Shown here in pieces: positions 53,781 through 62,071 of a stretch of DNA of 64,000 nucleotides. Every line of letters starts with the position of its first letter. Positions within the stretch are counted from its first letter, which is position 1. Source of the DNA: Rosenbergiella nectarea (GTDB lineage: Bacteria; Pseudomonadota; Gammaproteobacteria; Enterobacterales; Enterobacteriaceae); the NCBI RefSeq assembly GCF_900111105.1, contig NZ_FOGC01000003.1, positions 82,700-146,699 of the forward strand, in the 5' to 3' direction. The notes under the pieces were generated by a model. The model was not told the DNA's origin, made no database searches, and saw only the letters and a list, made by a program, of their open reading frames with translations. A program made the translations under genes and the position numbers.

Positions 53781-54122
53781 TTAGTGCATGGTTTGACTAG
53801 GGGAAGCGTTACGACGCCAGGTACCCGGTGCCATGCCATATTGGCGCTTGAAGCTACGATTAAAAGATTGCTGCGAATCAAAGCCCATAGAAATTGCCAC
53901 CGTTAAAATTGGCTCATCGGAATGGGTGAGTCGGCAAGCCGATTTTTCCAATTTTTTGGTTCTGATATATTCACCTAGGGCATGCCCTGTGTGCTCTTTA
54001 AACATCCGTTGCAGATGCCATTTTGAATAACCCGCACGGTCAGCAACCATATCTAAATTTAATCGATTCTCGATATGGGTATCAATCCAATGAATTAAAT
54101 CATCAAAGAAAGAACCATTCAT
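53781..54122 (-). CDS. SoxS/MarA/Rob-type AraC regulator
   Basis: A 113-residue single-domain AraC regulator with two helix-turn-helix motifs: LDMVADRAGYSKWHLQRMFK and ILTVAISMGFDSQQSFNRSF, followed by KRQYGMAPGTWRR. The first helix matches SoxS/MarA/RamA/Rob (GYSKWHLQRMFK...TGHALGEYIR is nearest the Rob N-terminus). These proteins activate efflux and oxidative stress genes. It lacks Rob's C-terminal ligand domain. No soxR gene is adjacent; the Rrf2-type gene upstream could be a separate redox sensor. Assigning a paralog name is not safe. Confidence 0.82.
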   Translation of the reverse strand: MNGSFFDDLIHWIDTHIENRLNLDMVADRAGYSKWHLQRMFKEHTGHALGEYIRTKKLEKSACRLTHSDEPILTVAISMGFDSQQSFNRSFKRQYGMAPGTWRRNASPSQTMH

Positions 54123-54236
54123 CAGCGACTCCTAGCGAAATAAAGTGTATCTGCTTTAGTTGCATTAAATAATGCACGCTAATCGATTTAAATGCAACCT
54201 TTAAAGTTACACTTTATTTATAGGGTAAACGCTTAA

Positions 54237-54686
54237 TTATTCTGAGAGTGGATTGAGGTCCTTGCCTTGCTTAAGCGCGATTAGCGCATCGGCAACAGTG
54301 TGTTTAGCGAGAACCTGTAGAGATGCCTGTTCGGCCTCTTCCGCTATCTGCTTGAAATACCAACAAACATTCGCACTCACCACGCAACAAGGTTTTTTCA
54401 CATCAGGCCGGGAGTTTAGTAGTTTTTTCTCATGGCTGACGGCCATGTAAATATCGCAAAGCGTAATCTCTTCAGCGGGGCGTGCAAGGTGGATGGAGCC
54501 AGTACGGCCCAACGTTGTGACAAAGATCCCTTCCCGCGTTAGAGGAACCATCAGTTTACGGATCAGGCTAGGGTTGGCTTCAGCGCCATTGCCGAGAGTA
54601 TTGCTGGTCGAACGTTTTCCTTGTTCTTCAGACATTGCGACACTGAGAACCATTTGTAGTGCAGTTGGAAAACGATAATCTAACAT
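54237..54686 (-). CDS. Rrf2-family transcriptional regulator
   Basis: A 149-residue Rrf2-type winged-helix regulator with DYRFPTALQMVLSVAMS, then TSNTLGNGAEANPSLIRKLM (recognition helix), VPLTREGIFVTTLGRTGSIH (wing) and a dimer helix. Cysteines near residues 99-108 (KPCCVVSANVCWYF) could sense redox or metal states, but the IscR-type Cys spacing is not obvious. The ATG at 54686 has GAGG upstream. It lies upstream of the SoxS-like gene on the same strand with a 114-bp gap. Confidence 0.8.
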   Translation of the reverse strand: MLDYRFPTALQMVLSVAMSEEQGKRSTSNTLGNGAEANPSLIRKLMVPLTREGIFVTTLGRTGSIHLARPAEEITLCDIYMAVSHEKKLLNSRPDVKKPCCVVSANVCWYFKQIAEEAEQASLQVLAKHTVADALIALKQGKDLNPLSE

Positions 54687-54865
54687 CAAAGCCTCTTCAC
54701 ATCAGAAATAAGAACATTCATCAAGAACTGCATTACTCTACCAAATAATGGCCACGAGAAGAAGTTCAGCAAGAGATCATCGCACATTATACGTAGTCAC
54801 TCTTTCCTTTCTTAATGACGATAAGATTGCTATTGCTACCGAAGTACACTAGAATGACTATTAAT

Positions 54866-54887
54866 AATAGTATGTTGTAACTAAGGT
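54866..54887 (+). other. Replication termination (Ter) site upstream of tus
   Basis: AGTATGTTGTAACTAAGGT at 54869-54887 matches the E. coli TerB core (AGTATGTTGTAACTAAAGT) with one difference. It ends 6 bp before the tus ATG, so bound Tus would block its own promoter or leader, as known for E. coli tus. By analogy with TerB, the face toward lower coordinates should be non-permissive, stopping forks that move rightward in this window. Confidence 0.9.
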
Positions 54888-54892
54888 ATATA

Positions 54893-55813
54893 ATGCGCTA
54901 CACATTGGTTGAAGAAATGCGTGAGACACTCAATATTATCGAAGATGAATTGGCGACCTTTTGCCAGCACATCGAGGCGGCAAAGTTGTTAGCCGCGCGG
55001 GTTTTCACGCTCCCCCCGAGAGTAAAAGGTGAAGAGCTGACCCCGACTCCGCAGATCAAGGTCGAACAGCATGTTGGCCGCCAAGCTCGTCAGCGGGCAT
55101 TACAGCACTTCTCCCATCTTTATTTGCAACAGCAATCCGAGCAACAGAGTACTCGCAGTGCGACCCGATTACCCGGAGTGATCTGTCTAAGAGTGAGTGC
55201 GCCGATGCAGCAAACCTTAATGACATTGAGTACCTCAATCAATCAGGCTAAGCATCGTTTCCAACAGTTGATCGCAGTGGATAGCGGCCTACCTGCCACA
55301 GCGCGCTTCCCTTTCGTCCATCAACATTTCCCAGGATTGTTGACGCTCAACGCGTACCGTATGCTAAATGTTTACCCTAGCCTCGACTCGGTTAATTTCG
55401 GTTGGGCGAATAAACATGTGATTAAGCGCTATAGTCAGCAAGACGTGATTGAGATGTTAGAGAAGAGCCTTAACGCAGGACGCGCACGCGCACCTTGGTC
55501 GCGTGAAGAATGGGCTGAAAAAGTCCAAGAGGAGCTGGAGCTTATAACACAGTTGCCGAGTGACTGTCGGTTAAAAATCAAACGCCCAGTAAAGGTTCAG
55601 CCCATTGCACGTCTGTGGCAAAGTAACCAGCAGAAACAAACACAGGTTGCCTGCCCGAATCCACTGATTATGACCTGCTTAGAAGGTGAGGCTATCCCTG
55701 AACTGGGCAGCTTACAACACTACGATGAGGAAAACATCACTCATCGCCATAAGCCCGATGCGCGTTCAGCAACCTTAATCATCCCCCGCCTCTGGTTATG
55801 GAAAGAAGATTAA
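54893..55813 (+). CDS. tus: DNA replication terminus site-binding protein Tus
   Basis: A 306-residue Tus protein, the monomeric DNA-binding protein that arrests replication forks at Ter sites in a polar way. Recognisable parts are the N-terminal helices, [33 protein letters not shown]-like [40 protein letters not shown] and the C-terminal [11 protein letters not shown]. The upstream Ter site overlaps its leader, giving autoregulation. Its TAA overlaps the fumC stop on the other strand (TTAA at 55810-55813). The location implies the window is in the terminus region. Confidence 0.93.
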   Translation: MRYTLVEEMRETLNIIEDELATFCQHIEAAKLLAARVFTLPPRVKGEELTPTPQIKVEQHVGRQARQRALQHFSHLYLQQQSEQQSTRSATRLPGVICLRVSAPMQQTLMTLSTSINQAKHRFQQLIAVDSGLPATARFPFVHQHFPGLLTLNAYRMLNVYPSLDSVNFGWANKHVIKRYSQQDVIEMLEKSLNAGRARAPWSREEWAEKVQEELELITQLPSDCRLKIKRPVKVQPIARLWQSNQQKQTQVACPNPLIMTCLEGEAIPELGSLQHYDEENITHRHKPDARSATLIIPRLWLWKED

Positions 55814-57207
55814 CCTTTTTGCTGTCCGGTCATCTGTTCAGGTCTTACCCACTGCTCAAACTGTTCTTCGCTCAGGTAGCCTAACGCTAACGCCGATGCT
55901 TTAAGCGTTAGCCCTTCATGGTGTGCCTTTTTGGCTATTACCGCAGCCTTGTCGTAGCCAATGTGCGGATTAAGCGCGGTGACTAACATGAGTGAGTTAT
56001 CCACCAGTTGTTGGATACGCTCGTGGTCGGGTTCGATACCTTGTGCACAATGTTCAGTAAAACTATGCATGCCATCAGCCAATAGTCGTAAACTTTGCAG
56101 CACATTATGAATAATCATGGGTCGGAAAACGTTGAGTTCAAAATTTCCAGATGCCCCGCCTACCGAGATTGCCACATCGTTACCCATGATCTGTGCGCAA
56201 ATCATTGTCAAGGCTTCACACTGCGTTGGGTTGACCTTACCCGGCATAATTGAACTACCCGGTTCATTTTCAGGGATCGTAATTTCACCGATACCACTGC
56301 GCGGGCCGCTAGCAAGCCATCTCACATCATTCGCAATTTTCATTAATGATGCGGCCAGCCCTTTCAGCGCCCCGTGAAAATGCACCAGTGCATCACAAGT
56401 CGCCAATGCCTCGAATTTATTCGGTGCTGTGGTGAACGACTCCCCGGTAAAGCTTGCGATTTCTTGTGCCACGGCACCAGCGTAATCCGGATGGGTATTG
56501 AGGCCCGTCCCTACCGCGGTACCACCAAGGGCCAGTTCTGAAAGGTGGTCCATGGCCGCCACCAGATGCGACTTGGCAAAGGTCAACATACTCACCCAGC
56601 CAGAGATTTCTTGACCTAAGGTGAGAGGCGTTGCGTCCTGGAGATGGGTCCGACCAATTTTAACCACATCGCTAAAGCTCGTGGATTTTTTCGCCAATAC
56701 TTGCGTGAGGGATTCTAGCGCGGGAAGTAACTGCTTCACAGCGGCGAGTTTGGCAGCGATGTGCATCGCCGTCGGGAATACATCATTGGAGCTTTGGCTT
56801 TTATTTACATCATCATTTGGATGGATTTTACGGCCCATCCCCCGCTCCCCCCCTAACAATTCGCTAGCCCGATTAGCGAGAACTTCGTTCATATTCATAT
56901 TCGTTTGTGTTCCCGACCCCGTTTGCCAAATCGCTAAAGGAAACTCAGTCGGATGTTTATCCGCTAACACTTCATCAACCGCGTTAATAATGGCGCGTGC
57001 TTTCTCGGCGTCTAATAAACCAAGTTGATGATTCACCGTGGCCGATGCGCGTTTGGTGATGGCTAGAGCATGGATGAGTGCAGGAGGCATTTTTTCAGTG
57101 GAAATTCGAAAATGTTCTAGCGATCGTTGAGTTTGCGCGCCCCACAGCTGATGGTCAGGGACTGCTATCTTACCCATTGAATCGTTTTCGTAGCGAAAAT
57201 CACTCAT
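55810..57207 (-). CDS. fumC: Class II fumarase
   Basis: A 465-residue iron-independent fumarate hydratase of the aspartase/fumarase family, interconverting fumarate and malate. Signature loop [15 protein letters not shown], active-site [31 protein letters not shown] and [20 protein letters not shown] all match E. coli FumC. ATG 57207 is preferred to the ATG nine bases upstream because AGAGGA is then at good spacing. It is not followed by fumA, which is adjacent in E. coli. The mqo gene elsewhere in the window handles the next TCA step. Confidence 0.93.
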   Translation of the reverse strand: MSDFRYENDSMGKIAVPDHQLWGAQTQRSLEHFRISTEKMPPALIHALAITKRASATVNHQLGLLDAEKARAIINAVDEVLADKHPTEFPLAIWQTGSGTQTNMNMNEVLANRASELLGGERGMGRKIHPNDDVNKSQSSNDVFPTAMHIAAKLAAVKQLLPALESLTQVLAKKSTSFSDVVKIGRTHLQDATPLTLGQEISGWVSMLTFAKSHLVAAMDHLSELALGGTAVGTGLNTHPDYAGAVAQEIASFTGESFTTAPNKFEALATCDALVHFHGALKGLAASLMKIANDVRWLASGPRSGIGEITIPENEPGSSIMPGKVNPTQCEALTMICAQIMGNDVAISVGGASGNFELNVFRPMIIHNVLQSLRLLADGMHSFTEHCAQGIEPDHERIQQLVDNSLMLVTALNPHIGYDKAAVIAKKAHHEGLTLKASALALGYLSEEQFEQWVRPEQMTGQQKG

Positions 57208-57453
57208 GTTGCTCATTCCTCTTTGACATAAATATCCCTTAATTCTACGCCTAAATGGTAAATTTGCTGCGCGATGGCATTAATTGGGAAAATGATGACC
57301 CAGGAAATCAAAATGTCTGTGCGACGCCTCCCGTTCCTTGATAGATTAGGGGGTTAGAATGTAAAAGCATGTAAAACAATTGTGTGGCAGTGGAGAAAAT
57401 CCTTCACAGTGACCGCTGGCCAGATATCAGGATCGATAAGGACCCAATGAATT

Positions 57454-58944
57454 ATGAAGAAGTCTAACGTTGCTATCGCTGTTGTTGTAGGGATTGGCGT
57501 TCTCTGGACCGGTGGCGCTTGGTTCACAGGTAAAAAAGCAGAACAGCATATTGATGAGGTCGTGGCACAACTCAATGAGCAACTCACTCAGCACTATCCC
57601 GAGGCGGGATTAGTCGTGACGCGTCAGGGTTACGAACGGCATATATTTAGCAGTACCACACAATTTATCGTGAAGAGTCGTTTACCGGCTGATGATGAAA
57701 ATGCCCTATTAGCACCCGGCGATCAATTGGTCTTCAACGAGAAGATCAGTCATGGCCCTCTCCCGCTTGCGCAGCTAAAGCATTTCACTTTGATTCCTTC
57801 GCTGGCATCGATTCATAGTGAGCTGGCGAATACCCCGACTGTTAAGTCGCTCTTCGACTTTACCAAAGGTAAATCGCCATTCTCTGCAGAAACGCGTATC
57901 GGTTACAGCCATACGACGTCTTCTGCAATCCAGATCCAGCCGATCCAATATAATGCCGAGGATAGCAGCCTGAGTAGCGATGCGATGAATATCGCGTTGA
58001 AAACGTCCCCGGATAATAATGCAATTGTGCTCAATATCGACACGGGTAAAGTGTCACTCAGTTTCAAAAATGAGGCCGATATTGATACCGAAATGACCCT
58101 AAATGGCCTTACCGTTCGGTCAGATAGCCATTTAAGTAAAGAAGGACTACGAGTCGGGACGCAACAGATTGATGCGAAGAATTTCCTCTACGCACTCAAC
58201 CATAAGCCTGCGGTACAATTGGTGGGAATTAAAGGCCACTCCGATCTCGATAGCGTCAAAAACTTAGTTAATGGCAGCCTTAACTACCAAATTGATAAGA
58301 TCGAGTGGCAACAGCTGCCGCTCGGTTCCGCCAACCTGAAACTGTCGTTGCAAGATTTCAGCGCGAGCGGTATGAAGACGTTCTACGATAATTATAATCA
58401 AGCCGTTCAAAAGAATATGGCGAATATTTCCCACGTCACCAATCAAGATGAACTGCAAGCGATGCAGAATGAGGTCAATGCGGCGGTGCTACAGAACATC
58501 CCCGCTTTACTGGCTGATGCCCCCCAATTCTCCATCGATAACTTAACCCTTAAAAATGATAAGGGTGAAAGCCAGTTCTCCTTGAAAGCTGATTTCAACG
58601 ACCCGTCCAAAGCACAGAGCAACGGTCAGGGATTATCAGGAATCGTTGATAGCTACGTAAAGCAGCTGAACGCATCGTTAACGATCAATAAACCGATGGC
58701 AACGCAGCTTCTCTCGGTAATCGCCCAATCTGAAGGTATCCCCGTTGAACAAGCTGGCCAATTTGCTGCACAACAGATTCAATCCTTATCTGCATTAGGC
58801 GAAATGTATCATCTGACGACCCAGAACCCGGAGAGTATCCAATCAGCATTGCACTACGCCTCAGGCCAAGTCACCGTCAATCAAGACAAAATGACTCTTG
58901 AGCAATTTATTGAACAATACCTTACCTCAAGCAATAACGAGTAG
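57454..58944 (+). CDS. ydgA: YdgA-like periplasmic protein (DUF945)
   Basis: A 496-residue protein matching E. coli YdgA. The N-terminus (NVAIAVVVGIGVLWTGGAWF, then TGKKAE) is a signal anchor; the rest is predicted periplasmic, with FNEKISHGPLPLAQLKHFTL, IPSLASI, a long beta-rich DUF945 region and late SALGEMYHLTTQ...LHYASGQVTVNQDKMTLEQF. The function is not established; AsmA-like beta-taco features suggest contact with envelope lipids (inference). It is transcribed away from fumC and ends at a strong terminator. Confidence 0.85.
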   Translation: MKKSNVAIAVVVGIGVLWTGGAWFTGKKAEQHIDEVVAQLNEQLTQHYPEAGLVVTRQGYERHIFSSTTQFIVKSRLPADDENALLAPGDQLVFNEKISHGPLPLAQLKHFTLIPSLASIHSELANTPTVKSLFDFTKGKSPFSAETRIGYSHTTSSAIQIQPIQYNAEDSSLSSDAMNIALKTSPDNNAIVLNIDTGKVSLSFKNEADIDTEMTLNGLTVRSDSHLSKEGLRVGTQQIDAKNFLYALNHKPAVQLVGIKGHSDLDSVKNLVNGSLNYQIDKIEWQQLPLGSANLKLSLQDFSASGMKTFYDNYNQAVQKNMANISHVTNQDELQAMQNEVNAAVLQNIPALLADAPQFSIDNLTLKNDKGESQFSLKADFNDPSKAQSNGQGLSGIVDSYVKQLNASLTINKPMATQLLSVIAQSEGIPVEQAGQFAAQQIQSLSALGEMYHLTTQNPESIQSALHYASGQVTVNQDKMTLEQFIEQYLTSSNNE

Positions 58945-58962
58945 TAACCTTCGTTCAAACCC

Positions 58963-58991
58963 AAAAACCCCACAGATGTGGGGTTTTTTTT
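58963..58991 (+). terminator. Strong rho-independent terminator after ydgA
   Basis: AAAACCCCACA pairs with TGTGGGGTTTT around GA, followed by a run of Ts ending in TTTTTTTAT. It starts 19 bp after the ydgA stop; the A-rich left flank makes it usable in both directions. Confidence 0.9.
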
Positions 58992-59002
58992 ATAGCCAAA
59001 TC

Positions 59003-59269
59003 TTAGTTTACCTTCTGTGGATGATCGCGGCGGAACAGCGCCCACTCCTCAACACGTTCACCACTTGGTAGCGTACAATAACTCTTCACTCCCTGTGCTG
59101 TGGTGACATTCTCCAACTGCCCTTTTAACGATAAGCAATATACCGAAGCTGGATTTGCCAGACCGATTTGGCGATGCGTATCAGGATGCGAGTCGGATTG
59201 AGCACATCCCGCAAGCGTTGCCACGAGCGCAATACCACTCATGCTGGCAAAGAAAAACGTTTTATTCAT
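59003..59269 (-). CDS. DUF333-type small lipoprotein
   Basis: An 88-residue lipoprotein. The signal SGIALVATLAGC has a lipobox (LAGC, cysteine near residue 22). The mature part has GLANPASVYCLSLKGQLENV and GVKSYCTLPSGERVEEWALF, then RRD, the full DUF333 signature NPASxYCxxxGGxxxxxxxxxGxxYCxLPxGxxxExWxLFR. The two cysteines probably form a disulfide. E. coli has relatives such as YoaF and the N-part of HslJ partners. Function unknown; envelope location likely. Single gene. Confidence 0.82.
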   Translation of the reverse strand: MNKTFFFASMSGIALVATLAGCAQSDSHPDTHRQIGLANPASVYCLSLKGQLENVTTAQGVKSYCTLPSGERVEEWALFRRDHPQKVN

Positions 59270-59334
59270 CTGATCCTCCGTGGATAACGCATACAGTATA
59301 GCGGATAGTGACCCGTGACGAAATGAGAAGCGGC

Positions 59335-59580
59335 CTAAAGTGAAGTAATCAAGCGGTCGACAACAATATCACCTTGGCCGTTACGTTGGGTCAGCCGATA
59401 TTCCCCACTGTACGAACGGCGTAAATTCATCTTGTCTTGCAAAGTCACTCCGCCAGTCACCCGACCTTGTCCATCGATAATTTGCCACTCTTTGATCGAT
59501 GTCTGACCTTGAGTGTGTAAATGGGTTTCGCGCAACAGCGTTAAATGTTCGTCTTCTGCTAAGGATAAATAATTATTCAT
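59335..59580 (-). CDS. Small conserved-looking hypothetical protein
   Basis: An 81-residue protein beginning MNNYLSLAEDEHLTLLRETH. It contains IKEWQIIDGQGRVTGGVTLQ and ends RNGQGDIVVDRLITSL, an alternating beta pattern without signal peptide, membrane helix or cysteine. I do not recognise the family. Coding potential is supported by a start with a plausible upstream leader, a clean frame, and codon use like its neighbours. It lies between the DUF333 lipoprotein and the divergent add gene. Confidence 0.55.
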   Translation of the reverse strand: MNNYLSLAEDEHLTLLRETHLHTQGQTSIKEWQIIDGQGRVTGGVTLQDKMNLRRSYSGEYRLTQRNGQGDIVVDRLITSL

Positions 59581-59778
59581 GGACGGGTTTACCTCAATCA
59601 GGGGGTCTCTGACAATATTGTATAGGTATTATTAATCCCTTCAATCTAATTTACTTATCGATAATCGTCATTCTTCGCGCTTTGACGAAAACTTATCCTG
59701 AGAGAATAAAAATATTGGCGTCTCATCGGGGGATGTTTTTATACTATGCAGTCCATAAACAATTACGAAGAGTCGACC

Positions 59779-60780
59779 ATGATTTTACCCCAACTTCCCC
59801 TCACCGATATTCACCGTCACTTGGATGGCAATATTCGTGCGAGTACTATTCTTGATTTAGGTCGAGCCTTTAATTGTGGATTACCTGCCAACGATATCGA
59901 AAGCTTACGTCCTCACGTTCAGGTGATGTCCAACGAGCCAGACTTAGTTAGCTTCTTACAGAAGCTGGATTGGGGCGTAAAAGTACTCGGCGATCTAGAG
60001 GCTTGTCGGCGTGTGGCTTACGAAAATATTGAAGATGCCCTACGCGCTGGGATCGATTATACAGAACTGCGCTTTTCTCCTGGCTATATGGCCATGACCC
60101 ATCAACTCCCTATCCCCGGTGTGGTAGAAGCCGTTATCGATGGCGTACAAGCGGGCTGCAGAGATTTCGGTATCAGTGCCAAATTAATTGGGATCATGAG
60201 CCGGACTTTCGGTGAACACGCCTGCGAGCAAGAGTTAGCGGGTATTCTGGCGCATCGCGACCAGATCGTCGCCATCGATTTAGCCGGTGATGAATTAGGT
60301 TTTCCAGGCGACCGTTTTCTGACACATTTTCAGCGTGCACGCGATGCAGGGCTTCATATTACTGTTCATGCAGGGGAAGCCGCCGGTCCAGAGAGTATCT
60401 GGCAAGCGATCCAACAATTGGGAGCGGAACGTATCGGCCATGGGGTTAAAGCCGTGCAAGACCCTGCATTGATGGACTATTTAGCTGAACACGGTATTGG
60501 GATCGAATCTTGTCTGACCTCCAATATCCAGACCAGTACCGTCGCTGACCTTGCCCAACACCCGTTGAAAAAATTCTTACAACATGGCGTGATGGCCTCA
60601 TTAAACACCGATGACCCGGCGGTACAAGGGATTGAGCTAGCCCATGAATATGAGGTTGCAGCACCCGCTGCTGGCTTGGCCGCGGCAGAAATCCGCCAGG
60701 CGCAAGAAAATGGATTATATATGGCTTTCCTGTCAGTCGATGAAAAACGTGCGCTAAAAGAGAAAGTTGCGCAACGCTAA
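59779..60780 (+). CDS. add: Adenosine deaminase
   Basis: A 333-residue zinc enzyme that converts adenosine and deoxyadenosine to inosine forms. Zinc ligands and catalytic residues are visible: His-x-His in [23 protein letters not shown]-like [12 protein letters not shown] (His and Glu), the catalytic His in ERIGHGVKA, and NTDDPAVQG (Asp). It aligns throughout with E. coli Add. ATG 59779 gives the family length; an upstream ATG at 59746 adds 11 residues. Together with NepI, it belongs to purine salvage and export. A terminator follows. Confidence 0.93.
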   Translation: MILPQLPLTDIHRHLDGNIRASTILDLGRAFNCGLPANDIESLRPHVQVMSNEPDLVSFLQKLDWGVKVLGDLEACRRVAYENIEDALRAGIDYTELRFSPGYMAMTHQLPIPGVVEAVIDGVQAGCRDFGISAKLIGIMSRTFGEHACEQELAGILAHRDQIVAIDLAGDELGFPGDRFLTHFQRARDAGLHITVHAGEAAGPESIWQAIQQLGAERIGHGVKAVQDPALMDYLAEHGIGIESCLTSNIQTSTVADLAQHPLKKFLQHGVMASLNTDDPAVQGIELAHEYEVAAPAAGLAAAEIRQAQENGLYMAFLSVDEKRALKEKVAQR

Positions 60781-60861
60781 GTACAATTTGGTTAAATTTT
60801 AGCCATAAATTTAATACTCAGTGCTCATCAGCAGGGTTATTTAGGTAAGGACGTTGAGATA

Positions 60862-60900
60862 CTCCCGATATTTTCAGATACTATCGGGAGATTTTATTTA
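60862..60900 (+). terminator. Terminator between add and rsxA
   Basis: CTCCCGATA (60862-60870) pairs with TATCGGGAG (60882-60890), followed by ATTTTATTTA. It ends only 12 bp before the rsxA ATG, so it may also sit in the rsx leader and attenuate it. Confidence 0.75.
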
Positions 60901-60911
60901 ATGGCAACCAC

Positions 60912-61493
60912 ATGACTGATTATCTTCTCCTCTTTATTGGCACAGTGTTAGTGAATAACTTTGTGTTAGTGAAATTTTTAGGGCTTTGTCCATTTATGGG
61001 CGTGTCCAAAAAACTCGAAACGGCAATCGGTATGGGCATGGCGACCACCTTTGTGATCACCCTTGCTTCGATTTGTGCATGGCTGGTTAATCACCTTATT
61101 TTGGTCCCACTGGATCTGGTTTATTTGCGGACCCTTGCTTATATCTTGGTTATTGCCGTGACGGTACAATTTACAGAGATGGTGGTGCGTAAAACCAGCC
61201 CTTCTCTTTATCGTCTATTGGGTATTTTCCTGCCATTAATCACAACCAACTGTGCAGTACTCGGGGTGCCTTTACTCAGCGTTAATTTACACCATAGCTT
61301 TTTACAAGCCGCAGTCTATGGGTTCAGTGCTTCACTCGGTTTTTCACTCGTTATGGTGCTGTTTGCAGGCATTCGTGAGCGCTTGGTGTTGGCCAATGTC
61401 CCTGCGCCGTTTAAAGGCTCGTCAATTGCCTTAGTCACAGCGGGCTTAATGGCACTGGCATTTATGGGCTTTTCAGGGTTGGTGAAGTTTTGA
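60912..61493 (+). CDS. rsxA: RsxA, electron transport complex membrane subunit
   Basis: A 193-residue membrane protein with six helices. It is a subunit of the Rsx (Rnf-like) complex, which passes electrons and keeps the SoxR iron-sulfur cluster reduced in enterobacteria. Signature stretches are [40 protein letters not shown] and [20 protein letters not shown], matching E. coli RsxA. Its 3' end overlaps rsxB by 4 bp. The ribosome-binding site is weak, and the add terminator lies just upstream. Confidence 0.93.
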   Translation: MTDYLLLFIGTVLVNNFVLVKFLGLCPFMGVSKKLETAIGMGMATTFVITLASICAWLVNHLILVPLDLVYLRTLAYILVIAVTVQFTEMVVRKTSPSLYRLLGIFLPLITTNCAVLGVPLLSVNLHHSFLQAAVYGFSASLGFSLVMVLFAGIRERLVLANVPAPFKGSSIALVTAGLMALAFMGFSGLVKF

Positions 61494-62071
61494 TTACCGC
61501 TATTTGTATCGCAATTGTCGCAATCAGTATTTTAGGGTTAGGCTTCGGAGGACTTCTTGGCTATGCCTCACGGCGTTTTAAAGTTGAAGAAGATCCTATC
61601 GTGGAGCAAATTGATGAACTCCTTCCCCAAAGCCAGTGTGGCCAATGCGGCTATCCTGGCTGTAAACCTTACGCAGAAGCAGTCGGTAACCAAGGCGAGC
61701 TGATCAATAAATGCGCCCCGGGGGGTGAGCAGACGATGCTACGGATTGCAGAGCTGTTAAATGTTGATCCTCAGCCCATCGAAGGCGATGCTGAACTGAA
61801 GCATCCTGAGAAACAGATCGCGTGGATTGATGAAAGTAACTGTATTGGTTGCACCAAATGTATTCAGGCCTGTCCTGTCGATGCCATCGTCGGGGCGACC
61901 CGTGCCATGCATACTGTAATTACTGATTTATGTACGGGCTGCGATCTCTGTGTTGCGCCTTGTCCTACCGACTGTATCGAAATGCGCCCTGTTCCTACTA
62001 CTCAGGATAATTGGAAGTGGGATCTCAATACCATCCCAGTCCGTGTTATACCGGTTGACCATCATGTTTAA
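61490..62071 (+). CDS. rsxB: RsxB, iron-sulfur subunit of the electron transport complex
   Basis: A 193-residue ferredoxin-like subunit. An N-terminal membrane segment is followed by the first cluster motif [15 protein letters not shown], and then two 4Fe-4S motifs, [18 protein letters not shown] and [18 protein letters not shown]. This is the RsxB/RnfB arrangement at full length. It starts with TTG or ATT-ACC region at 61490 overlapping the rsxA stop, and overlaps rsxC by 8 bp. Located on the inner side of the cytoplasmic membrane. Confidence 0.93.
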   Translation: MITAICIAIVAISILGLGFGGLLGYASRRFKVEEDPIVEQIDELLPQSQCGQCGYPGCKPYAEAVGNQGELINKCAPGGEQTMLRIAELLNVDPQPIEGDAELKHPEKQIAWIDESNCIGCTKCIQACPVDAIVGATRAMHTVITDLCTGCDLCVAPCPTDCIEMRPVPTTQDNWKWDLNTIPVRVIPVDHHV

